A stretch of 64,000 bases of DNA, taken from Caecitellus pseudoparvulus (taxonomy: Eukaryota; Bigyra: Bicosoecida). The stretch spans positions 79,114-143,113 of the forward strand of contig CBFFRQ010000061.1 of assembly GCA_965644315.1 (NCBI GenBank), read 5' to 3'. A model generated the notes under the pieces. It did no database searches, was not told the DNA's origin, and was given only the letters and a program-made list of their open reading frames with translations. Below, piece by piece: positions 50,817 to 60,015 of the stretch (positions are counted from its first letter, which is position 1; the number at the start of each line of letters is the position of its first letter). A program made the position numbers and the translations under genes.

Positions 50817-52387
50817 TCACATGAAGCCTGCCGAGAAGCCTGGGAAACCGGCCATCCCCTCAGTCTGCTGTGGCGCGAGTCCCTTGGGCGGCGGCACTTT
50901 GGGCCCCACGCTGAGCGAGTGCAGGTCAAAGGCAGCCTTCAACGCGAGGCCTTGGGCCTTCGCAACAAAGGCGTCTGCCACCTCCTCGGCGTGTGCGTAG
51001 GCTGCAGTGCGGGGGTCGGTGTGCTTGGCCAGCAGCTGGCCCTTGGCCGAGTCGATGCGAAACTGCAGGCGGCCATCGGCAATGAGCCCCGCGACTTCTG
51101 ACGTGAGGTTGGCCACGGGCATGTCCAGGGCGCTGGCCATGGTGGCCAGGGAAATGGTCTTGTATGGCCCGCAGTACAGCACCATGGCCCGTGCTCGGAT
51201 GGCGACCAAGAGGTGCCGCAGGTTGCCACCGACCCACGGGTCCACTTGCAGGGTTGCCTGAGATGCAGGAAAAGGGGGGGTTTGGTGCAGTGGGTGTGCG
51301 GGTGTCAAACGCAGTGCGCCCCGCCGCTGTGCGTCTCCAACGCACCATGAGCTGTGTGATGCTGCGGAAGCAGGAGGCGTACTCGGAGTGCACGAGGCCC
51401 TCCACTGCCGTCTTTGCGAGGGCGTTCGCCTCCCAGAACGCCCTCAGGCTCTTGCGCTCCAGGAGGCCTTGCTTTAGCTCCTCGCGTGAGAAGGTGGCGA
51501 GCGCTGCCAGGGCCAAGTATGCAGCGACGTCTGCCGTGGTGGCAAAGGCGGTGAAGGTGCTGCCCAGGTCACTCGTCGTGTCAGCCAGGGCGTGGGCGGC
51601 AGCGTAGAAGTCCCGGCGGCCCAGGTGGGACAGGCCACGGGCCACAGACACTTGCGCCTGCAGCACCCTGTGACGGCGGCAGTTGGTGCGGGTGGCGCGC
51701 ACTGAGCTGCAGAGGGCACGCAGCCTATCACGCACGAGTCCTCCTTGCAGGCCGCAGAGGACCTGATCTTGTTGGCGTACACATCCACATGAGACCAGTG
51801 CTTGAGCTCGAGGCAGACGCGCACGATGGCCAAGTACGTCTGCCCAGCCGCGGCAGCGGACGAGTAGTCACGGGCGCGCACGAAGCTTTTCAACGCAGCC
51901 TGCAGATCCCCGGCAGCGTACTTGAACTCTCCATGCGCCATCAGGGCAGTCTGTGGGCGGCGTGGAGGGGTGCCGTGGAAACGCTGCGTGCGCCGCCACC
52001 ACGCCAAGCACTCGCAGCCCCTGCACGCACGCGGATGTTGTCGCGGACTTGGTTTGCGGTGGCGATGTTCAGTTGCCGCTCCAAGACAAGGGCCTCCTGC
52101 TGTGCCTTGGCCGCAGAAGCCGCCACAAAGCTGTCATCCATGGGCTGGCCTGCTGCGCCGCACACCCTCTCGTACAGCTCCAGGTTGGTGCCCTCGCTCT
52201 TGATGGCGTCCAGCAGAGCCACCAGGGCGACGTCTGCCTCGGGCTGCTTGGTCTGTGCCAGCAGTTGCAGGCGCCTGTACAGGCCATGGCCTGAGTACGT
52301 GGCCAGCAAGTCCTGTGTGGAGGGTGTGCCGGCAGGCTGTGCCTGTGCCGCCGGCGCGGCGCTGCCGCCTTTGCTCTCCTGCGCCAT
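50817..52387 (-). CDS. CSN1: COP9 signalosome complex subunit 1 (CSN1/GPS1)
   Basis: Exons 52387-52031, 51950-51763, 51667-51346 and 51257-50817 (introns 80, 95 and 88 nt; GTGCGT, GTCCTC and GTGCGT donors; phases 0, 2, 0) give 435 residues. The helical N-terminal half (YSGHGLYRRLQLL ... ALVLERQLNIATANQVRDNI) leads to RARDYSSAAAAGQTYLAIVRVCLELKHWSH, the CSN1/Rpn7 TPR-like segment. The PCI domain (~210-380) follows: YLALAALATFSREELKQG, RAMVLYCGPYKTISLATMAS, then DGRLQFRIDSAKG. The C-terminal helix and short tail end in Phe-Met. CSN1 is a scaffold of the CSN deneddylase that removes Nedd8 from cullin-RING ligases; the paralogous proteasome subunit Rpn7 is the alternative, but the YCGPYKTISL block favours CSN1. 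Slightly shorter than animal CSN1 (~490). Confidence 0.88.
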
Positions 52388-53280
52388 GGCAGCAGCACAA
52401 GTCCAGCCGCTGTCAGAGGTGTCTGCTGGGCAACTTGGCAGAGCGTGGAAGCTGCAAGCGTCATGGGTCCGTGGGAGAGTGGATAGTGGTGTGAGGAGTA
52501 AATTGGACATATGGTCAGAATTGAACAGAGTGCAGGGGGTGTGCTGGCACCGCCTGTGCCCCCGGCACCAAACGAGCAGCAGAACGAAGGTGGCCCCAAC
52601 TAGGGGCCTCCAGGGTGACATCAGGCGGCGAGGCGGGGCGTGGGTCATCCGTGATGACGCTGCAGGGCGCGGGCGGCACCGTGAGCAAGGTCGGGCGCAG
52701 GGTGACGCAGCATGGTGCTGGGGCGAAGGTGGCCGAGGCGTGGGGCGGGTCTGAGCTGTTGCGAAGAGGCAGGGCAGTCGCGCTGTGGCGGCCGTGCAGG
52801 GGGGAGGCGGAGCGCCCTTCAAACGCAGCCGCCGGCGTCAGCGCCGCACCGCCGCTATCCGCAGAGGCGCACAGCGGAGCAGGCAGGCTGAAGCTCTGTG
52901 TTGCATCGCGCACAGGCTGGGCGTCTTGCGGCGGGAAAGCCGACTGGACAGAGGGCAGCAGGGCCGTGTCTCATTGAGGCCAGCGGAGGCCTCTGAATCG
53001 AGAAAATCTGTGAAACGAGAATGCATTTTTTGAAGTTCACGGAAAAGTGCTGCAGGCAGCATGTTTTGTCACCTTGACACTAACAGAGGATGTTAGACTT
53101 GAACGGCCGCTCTGTCGTGTGCAACAGAGCGTTGTTTATCGAGCCTATTAGCATGCGGAATTTGCCACTTGCTGGCAGTGGTTTGTGTACCATGGCGAGC
53201 AGTGCAGATATGGATATCAAACTCTACTTTTAAACTATTCACAGTAAGTTGTGAGCATACTCTTGGAATGATTTGCTGCC
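52388..53280. other. Intergenic region with a possible minus-strand coding remnant
   Basis: Between CSN1 and the transposon lies ~890 bp. On the minus strand a frame open from ~52967 to 52515 has Ala/Pro/Ser-rich, disordered-protein-like composition. A short segment at ~53062-52970 reads as a plausible helix (LPAALFRELQKMHSRFTDFL). Neither has a start or clean splice joining it to a gene, so this may be a decayed or unannotated small gene. From ~53000 rightwards the sequence becomes AT-richer, which suggests the transposon edge is near. Confidence 0.3.
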
Positions 53281-55501
53281 ATGTCTGGCCGCAAGCGCCC
53301 CCGGAATGCACGCGTTCAGGCAGATGCGCCGACGAGTGGCAAAAGAACCGCAGTTGAAGGCTCGCAAGCGGACACACATGCACTGGTCCGACAGTTCCTT
53401 CAAGGTAACGCACCGACTTCCCGACTGCGGACGGGCGCGAGGCTCGGGGCAGCAGGACGGGTGTTTGAGCTGCCTGCAACGCCTCCAGGAAGCGAACTCG
53501 CTGCGCAAGAATCACCCGCCATCGCAACGCCTACCAGACCAGTCCGGATTGCTGCCCTTACAGCAAGCATTGCCAGGAGGATGAAGACAAACGCTAAGGA
53601 ACAACTGGAAGCTTTCGGTTCGTTTTCATTTCCGCTGTGTGAAACTCCGAAACGCTTCTCGCAAACACGCCTTCCTGACTCTGCCCGCAGACGAGGTCGT
53701 TGACATGAGTGGTGATGAGGGCAAGAGTGACAGTTCAAGTCCTGACTTGGAGAGTGGTGGTGTGTCCTGGACAGCTGGCAGCCCTTCCCCACCACGGAGT
53801 GCTGCTGGTGCCGTCGGCGCGACACCAGCTGCCACTTCCCCTGCCCGTGCGTTGATGCGTCTCGACTCAGCGAGCCCAATTCCGTGGGCCTCTACTGATC
53901 GAGCTCTGTTGCAAACACCGTCCAAGAATGGGGTGCAGACGCACCCTGACAAGAAGGAGTTCGCCACCTTGATGCCGTCGTCGACCTGGGCTGCCTTTGG
54001 AAACAAAGCAAGTGCATGGAGAATGTCTGGAGCTATCGTTCGTCTGGGTGTTCGTGAGGGTACCATTGACTACTCATCTCTTGGGGGTCGTGTTGTCTCG
54101 TCGGGTGAGCCATGCCCGGAAGGCTCTGACAGAAGCCTGTTCCGGACTTTTGCCACACAAGGGAGCAACAAGATGCGAAGTGGCATTGTGGGCAAGAGCC
54201 TAGCTCACAAATTCTTGCCGTTGCTGCTCACTGCCTTCGAGGAGCATGACACGAACATGCTAGGAAGGCCATGGCCGGAGCGAGACGACTCAAAGTACAT
54301 GGTGTTGGTTTCAACACCAGGTAGTGATTCCCAAGAAGCCTTCCTGTCGTGGTCAGGCTTGGTCCTGGTTTCAAGCCTCCTTCGTGAGGCTCTGGTTCCA
54401 GCTTCAGGTACTTGGGCCAGCCTCGAAACGTTGAAGAAACAGGTTGACATCATCAACGGGTCTGAGGGCAGAAGGACGGGAAGCGGGGGGGCAAGCGAAC
54501 CCACAGCCCCTAGCCACCCTGGTGCTCCCTCTCTTGATTTAAATGGAAAGAAGTACACACGTTGGGACATCACGAAGGTGGGGTGGAGCAGGGCACGAAA
54601 CGCAAGCGCCGCTGCGCGCTTGCGCTTCCAGCGCCTGCGGTGTAGCGTAACGAACAAGGAAATGTGGTTGCCTGTGGGACCAACTGATGACTTGCGCTAT
54701 CCACCCCTGAACGGTGGACTGCTTCCGGGCGAGCTGATGAATTATGCAAGCGTGTGCCAAGGCAAAGCCAGGCCAAAGGCAACGATGTCTTCAGTGCCTC
54801 GCAACATCACCAACGGGATATTTGCAGAGGCTAGATCTGAAGGATCACACACAGTAGCCTCGCTGTTGGCGAGTGGCAGGCCCGCTGCGTTGCCCACTGA
54901 AAGTCCGCGACAGGGCGGAGAGTACCTATCAGGTGCGGGGAGTGGAACGAGCACGGGAAGCCGTGTTGCTGCTGTTGCAAAAGCAACTGGAGCCCTGGAT
55001 GGAGGTCGCCTGGGGTCTGGCACGTCACCACCAGCCGCAGGCATGCGTGACATCGTTGCCCGTTTGGCAGATTCGCTGGAGAAACGACAGGTTGCTGAAG
55101 AGGCAGCACGGGAACGACAAGCACAACAGGACGCCTCACTTCTTCAGTTTTTCCAGCAGTCCTTGCAAGTGCAGCAGCCCGCACCTTCGCTTTCGGTGCC
55201 TGCACCAGGTGCTGCTGCCGCACATAGTGAGCGTGCGGTAGATGCAGCGATATCAGGTGTAATTACAAGAGTGCAGGGGTGGTTGGACCTAAGCATCATT
55301 GACGGTGACCTTAGCATGCAAGAGCAGGTTCAGACTGTTTTGGAGCAGCTGCACAGCGGAAGTGTGCCTCCAACCTTGCGTGGCATGCCACCGCACCCGC
55401 TGTCAGACGCAGACAAGGAGCTGAAGGTCGCACGCGCCCGACTTCAAATGGTTACAGCCCTGAAGAAGCGTAGTGTTGCTGGGCAACCCATGCAGTCATG
55501 A
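53281..55501 (+). CDS. Second ORF of the Harbinger-type element (putative DNA-binding/accessory protein)
   Basis: Exon 53281-53617 joins 53691-55501 (73-nt intron, GTTCGT donor, T-rich, CCCGCAG acceptor, phase 1), giving 715 residues. A basic N-terminus (MSGRKRPRNARVQ, nuclear-localisation-like) precedes Ser/Pro-rich sequence. A central region ~190-420 looks folded, with RSLFRTFATQGSNKMRSGI, KFLPLLLTAFEEHDTNMLG and KKYTRWDITKVGWSRAR. A coiled-coil segment (~555-590, ARLADSLEKRQVAEEAARERQ) and a helical C-terminus follow. Harbinger elements normally encode a Myb/SANT-like partner that carries the transposase to the termini; no clear Myb motif was seen here, so the assignment rests on position. 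Codons are less GC-biased than in neighbouring host genes. Confidence 0.6.
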
Positions 55502-55616
55502 ACATGAGACAACACACTGCATTATTGACTGCCAACAGAGTCACCTTCCCAGTCACTCCCTTCATCACCTTCGCCGGCAGCCCCAGGCTGTTCAGGTGCT
55601 TGCAGGTGCAGAAGGG

Positions 55617-57350
55617 CTAGCTCTTCAACTCTCTCGCGGCACCACTGGGCAGTGCCCACCATGATGGAGCGATACTGAACCCCAGCATACTTGAAGATGG
55701 TGTGGGTGGAAGCTGGCCAAGCGCCAGCTCCAGCACTTGCGTCTTCCATCCCATGGCACTCGGCATACTCCATGAAGGGGGCTGCGCCTCAAGCAAGTCC
55801 TCTACCACCTTTGCCGTTGCTTCTTCCAGCAGGTCACCCCAGACAGTCCCCGGCGCTGTCACATCAAGGGCATGCCACACAGATGCCCGCAATGGCAGAG
55901 CTCGCAGTACAAAGTTATGCAGTGCTACAGCTACACGTAGACGCAGTGCAACTGCTGCTGGCCCAAGGTTTCCATTCGCAGTGTTGTTCAAGATGCGGAA
56001 CCTGTTCTTGAGCTCTCCAAATGCACATTCTACCTTAACTCGAATGTGCAAAAGTGCATCGTGGAAAATTGTCACCAAATGATTCGGCTGCACCACATCA
56101 GTGTCCCGCTGGTCGAACGGAAGAAGTAAGAATGTGTACCCCGGACGAAATCCCGAGTCTGCTGCCAATGTATATGGGAGTGGACAAGGACGTAAGCTTG
56201 GGTTCCCGACCATTGCCGCAAACATGGGAGACCTTATGAGCTTCCCCCGATCGCTTTCGGCACCAGCATACCCAATGTCTGCTTGCCAGAAGAGTCCGTG
56301 GCCACTTACCATGCACTGGGCACTAACCGAAGCCACGCCATCCTTGTTTATGTATACGCCCTTTCCACTATCTTCACTGATGTAAGCACGCACATGTGTA
56401 TCATCCACGCTGCCTGCTACGCACGGCAGCTGCATGCCTGACAGGGCAAAGTTCAATCGTACACTCTCCATCCACTCCCCAGAATCTGGTGCTGGCATGT
56501 ACACCTGCTGTTCAAACATGCTGGATGAGATAGACCGCAAGAAAACCTTTAGGATTCGACTGCATGTGGACTTCGATGCCCCAGTGAACGCTTCTTGTCC
56601 AGCTCTCATGTTGAAACCCTTGCACATATAATGCACTCCAAGGCAACAAGCCTCCAGCCAACTGAAAGTGCATCCTTGGCCGCAGAATGATGAGTCCACA
56701 GCACCCCACCAGTCTGCCACTGATGGCTGTTGCTGCACCATGGGACGCTCGCATGCCCCAAGGCGACTGCAGTGCTCGTGCAGACAGTCTTCCCTGTGGC
56801 GCCGAAGCTGTCTCTGCCAGGTCCTGTGCTCTTGTGAGTCTGGTTCCTCTGCAGGTTCATCACCTGCAAGCTCCACAGCGTGGGCCTCTACTTCCACGGG
56901 TAGGATCGAATGCATGACCCACCTGTACCAGAGTTTTGGTGCAGAAGATTTCATGAACCACACCGATAGAGCTAAAATAGTGTTCACACCAACAGAGCAC
57001 AACTGCTTCATAGTATACTGCAACACCGTATGTGGGGTTGTGCAAACCTCGTGCTCTTCGAGAGGCACTCCATGTTGCCGTGCCACCCACGTCCTCACAC
57101 CGGATGCCAAACCTGCAAGAGGATTGGTGCGGCCACGTGCGCTGGCCCTCACGCCCTCCTCCAGAGCACAGTCTTCATCGAAGCACGGTAGTGGCACGGC
57201 CTGCTCGTGTCCATCTTCATCGGCCATTGCTACCACTGCCAGCAACAGTGCTGCTTCTGTGGCAATAAGTGCTTGGAGCGCTTGCAACCTACGGACATGC
57301 TGCCGCCGGCGCAACAGTAAAAAGGAAACCAGGAATTGCATGCCAGACAT
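55617..57350 (-). CDS. PIF/Harbinger transposase (DDE_Tnp_4 superfamily)
   Basis: An uninterrupted frame of 577 residues from ATG 57350. The N-terminal ~150 residues hold a hydrophobic/Arg helix and acidic sequence; a helical region (~205-300) with FNMRAGQEAFTGASKSTCSR resembles the HTH-like segment before the nuclease. Catalytic motifs: GSVDDTHVRAY (Asp316; family GAIDGTH), ADSGFRPGYTFLLLPF (Asp398) and VECAFGELKNRFRIL (Glu441). All three acidic residues are present. No stop or frameshift interrupts the gene, so it may be recently active. Family members cut and paste with 3-bp TWA target duplications. The first DDE block has Asp in place of the usual Gly. Confidence 0.9.
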   Translation of the reverse strand: MSGMQFLVSFLLLRRRQHVRRLQALQALIATEAALLLAVVAMADEDGHEQAVPLPCFDEDCALEEGVRASARGRTNPLAGLASGVRTWVARQHGVPLEEHEVCTTPHTVLQYTMKQLCSVGVNTILALSVWFMKSSAPKLWYRWVMHSILPVEVEAHAVELAGDEPAEEPDSQEHRTWQRQLRRHREDCLHEHCSRLGACERPMVQQQPSVADWWGAVDSSFCGQGCTFSWLEACCLGVHYMCKGFNMRAGQEAFTGASKSTCSRILKVFLRSISSSMFEQQVYMPAPDSGEWMESVRLNFALSGMQLPCVAGSVDDTHVRAYISEDSGKGVYINKDGVASVSAQCMVSGHGLFWQADIGYAGAESDRGKLIRSPMFAAMVGNPSLRPCPLPYTLAADSGFRPGYTFLLLPFDQRDTDVVQPNHLVTIFHDALLHIRVKVECAFGELKNRFRILNNTANGNLGPAAVALRLRVAVALHNFVLRALPLRASVWHALDVTAPGTVWGDLLEEATAKVVEDLLEAQPPSWSMPSAMGWKTQVLELALGQLPPTPSSSMLGFSIAPSWWALPSGAARELKS

Positions 57351-57947
57351 GGTTGTATGATCTGTGCAAGACAATACGGGGAGTCTTTTCTCACAGTGCC
57401 TTGTTCGGCCTGTCTCAACCAAGACTCATTTCGATTTCCGCGAAACTCGCCTTGCGGGAAGTGCAAGCCTTCGAGGTGAAAATTGTGAATTGCAACCCTG
57501 GGACGCTGATCGTTTGATCGGTAGTTCGACACTGTGAAAGACACATGGGGGCTGGAGTGCTGGTTGCGCCGGTGTCGAATGCGGGTTTGTGAGCACCTCG
57601 ATGACGACGCAGGCCCTCTGTTCGTAATCGACAGACAACTCACCCGAATCGAAAGAGGGTGATCACCAAAACGGCCCGATTCCTCGAAATTCGGCCCACA
57701 CTTCATAAAAATTTGCATTGGATCACGAAAGTGTACGAATACGCGCAAGTAGACTGGAACATAAGACAGCAGCCTCCTTTTACAAACGTGGGCAAGCAAA
57801 TTCCGCATCCAGTTTGCATCACAGACCCAACCTTTCAAGCACACTCTGACAAAAATAATGTATGCATTCGTTATTTTATACTCAGTACATTATCACATAC
57901 AACTATCGCCAACATGCCCTCCTGACAAGCTCAAAAACGAACCCCTC
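57351..57947. other. AT-rich right flank of the transposon
   Basis: Nt 57650-57910 is the most AT-rich part of the window and includes the right copy of the 13-nt inverted repeat (57796-57808). No coding frame was supported. The element probably ends here before the stop of the next host gene at 57948. Confidence 0.45.
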
Positions 57948-59526
57948 CTAACCACTCAATGGGACAGGGCCCAGCAGCACAGGCCAGCCGTGCAAGCCAT
58001 GGCCGGTGTGTATGGGCGCAGGCCGGAGCGCTGACGCGGCCATGGCGCCAGGAGGGGGCGCCCCCTGGCCGAACAGTGCCTGTGCTGCCATGGACACTTC
58101 CCGGAAGCCGCGCTGGCAGGCGCAAGAGGCAGGGCAGGGGCCAGCGTGCGGTGTGGCGGTTGCAAGGCGCTCACGCGCGCTGCTGCCGGGTTGGCTGGGA
58201 GGCCGAAAAGCCCAATCCGGGACGCAGGACGGCGCCGTGAGGGCTCGTGAGGGTGGGCCACGTCCCCACATCGGCTTGGGGATGTTCACGGGGGGATCCT
58301 GTGCAGGGCAGGGGGAGCGCTGTGCTGTGCGTGTGAGAGGTGCGGCGGAGCGGGTGGGCTTCCGCACCATGTCGTGAGCCACGACAAGGCCGGTGAGGCG
58401 GCCAGTGGGTGTGAACTCGAAGTACACGTGTAGTTTGGAGGCAAACCAGGCACTTGACCCTCCATCTGTGCGCAGGGCAGGGCGGGCACGAGTGCAGTGC
58501 AGCAAGGCCAGCGCCTTCGAAGTTCTGCTGCAGGTGGGCTGACGATTTCACACACCTTGTGAGAGGCCTGGCGCCCGGGTGCGCTGCACGACGGTGATGC
58601 TGGAGCAGCGCTGTCCCAGTGCCACGATGAATGCGTGGTTTGTGTGGCGCAGCTGGTCCACGTCGATGCCCCCCGGGTCGGCTTCGGCTGGCCTCGGGGC
58701 TGCTGAAGTGCTGGTGGAAGGGACTTGAGCAGACGGGCGCGAAAGGGGCGTTCCAGGCGCCTCGAACCGCTCCAGCGCTGGGCTAGCCTTGGAGAAGGTA
58801 TACTCCATTGCTGGGTTGTGCAGCTGTGGCGGGGGGCGAGGGAGGGGCGGGCATGTGACGTACTATGGCGGTGTGGCGTTTTTGCACACCCAATCGCCTC
58901 ACATTCGCCATCACTCGCCCCGTGACGGGGTGGACGAACAGCTTGGAGCAGGGGAGCGTGGATGACATGACTTCTTGCGTGCTTGCCGCCATCTCTGCAG
59001 CACAGCCAAGCGCAGAGCCCAGGCTTGCGTGTGCCGGGCTGCCAACCCCTCGCATGGCTGCATCAGCCATGACCAACAAATGCGGCGGAATGTGTGCCGT
59101 GAAGAGGTAGGGGCAGGAGCTGCGAGGGAGAGGGCGGGGCACCGCGCAGATCATGCACTTGTCACTGCAGCCCACGTGCAGCGGGCGGCCCTGCACGCAC
59201 AGGGCAAAGGCTGCGAGGCCAGGCTTGGGGCTGCCGTCGGCGTTTCGGGCAGCCAGCACCAGCGGAGAGTGTGCCTCATCCAAATGGCACTCCTCCGGCC
59301 CACGCAAGTGCCCGCTGTCAAAGGACTGCTCGGCTTTCACAAAGTCTGGGCAAGCCTGGCGCAGGTGTGCCATGTACGTGTCTCCCCATGCCTCGGGGGA
59401 CACGGTTGTGGATGAAACATCACGGGGCTGGGCTGCAGCTGACTGGCAGCTCCCAGCCGCCCGGGTGTCTGGCGGCGCCCACGTGGGTGGCTCCACCGAG
59501 GGAGGAAGCGGTGCAGGCCTTGCCAT
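57948..59526 (-). CDS. Unrecognised protein, 3 exons
   Basis: Exons 59526-58864, 58823-58556 and 58465-57948 (introns of only 40 nt with GTACGT donor, and 90 nt with GTGTGT donor; phases 0 and 1) give 482 residues. Order: a Pro-rich N-terminus, then a probably folded part (~45-225) with WGDTYMAHLRQACPDFVKAE, CPYLFTAHIPPHLLVMADAA and SKLFVHPVTGRVMANVRRLG. After the first splice come ILHNPAMEYTFSKAS and a disordered linker, then VDQLRHTNHAFIVALGQRC. The second splice gives SSAWFASKLHVYFEFTPTGRL, which reads as beta strands. The tail after ~340 is Pro/Ala/Arg-rich. No family was recognised. Clean phase closure at both introns supports a real gene even without homology. Confidence 0.55.
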
Positions 59527-60015
59527 GACTGAAGGGTGTCTGCGGGATGCGAGCGGTGGCACCTCTGTTTGGCGGCTGGGTTTTGAAGCGCAGACTGGAT
59601 CGGCTCAGAGCGGTGCAGTGCACTTCCCACCTCTTCCAACACGTGCCTCGGGAATGTTTGGGAAGGAGTGCGGCACGGCGGGCAAGCTACCCCGCGCTGC
59701 ACAGCTCTTCCACATACTAGTCAATTTGTGTCGAAGGCCGGCCACCCTTTCGCCGCTTTTGTGCGCACTGCTGGCATGTGTGCTGGCTGCGCCAACGTGC
59801 ACTGCTCGGATCCTTGCGCAACCCCCGCGGGCTTCTGCCGCTGCACCACGAGCAAGAAAAGCATCAAACCTTGCCGCACTGCCCCTGTATGAGACCCGAG
59901 ACAGCGGCCATTGGCAGTGCGCTATGCCAGACCCTTGTCACGTCGCCGAAGCTTCCACACCGAGAAAGCCAGCAGGGAGTATACATTCAACAAGGCAGCC
60001 GCGAGCAGGGAGACA
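59527..60015 (-). other. Intergenic region, nothing recognised
   Basis: A 489-bp gap between two minus-strand genes. Short frames give Cys/His/Arg-rich translations without domain character; 59700-59770 is slightly AT-richer. Probably the promoter of the 59526 gene and the 3' UTR of the upstream one. Confidence 0.35.

Larger units (their letters stand above)
53153..57808. mobile_element. PIF/Harbinger-type DNA transposon (approximate extent)
   Basis: Two converging ORFs, 115 bp apart at their stops, lie inside a ~4.7-kb block less GC-rich than the rest of the window: a second ORF (53281-55501, +) and a DDE_Tnp_4 transposase (55617-57350, -). This two-gene layout is the rule for PIF/Harbinger elements. 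A 13-nt inverted repeat (ATGCGGAATTTGC at 53153-53165, its complement at 57796-57808) brackets both genes and sets the coordinates given. It may be subterminal; the true terminal repeats and the expected 3-bp TWA target duplication were not resolved. Confidence 0.65.
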
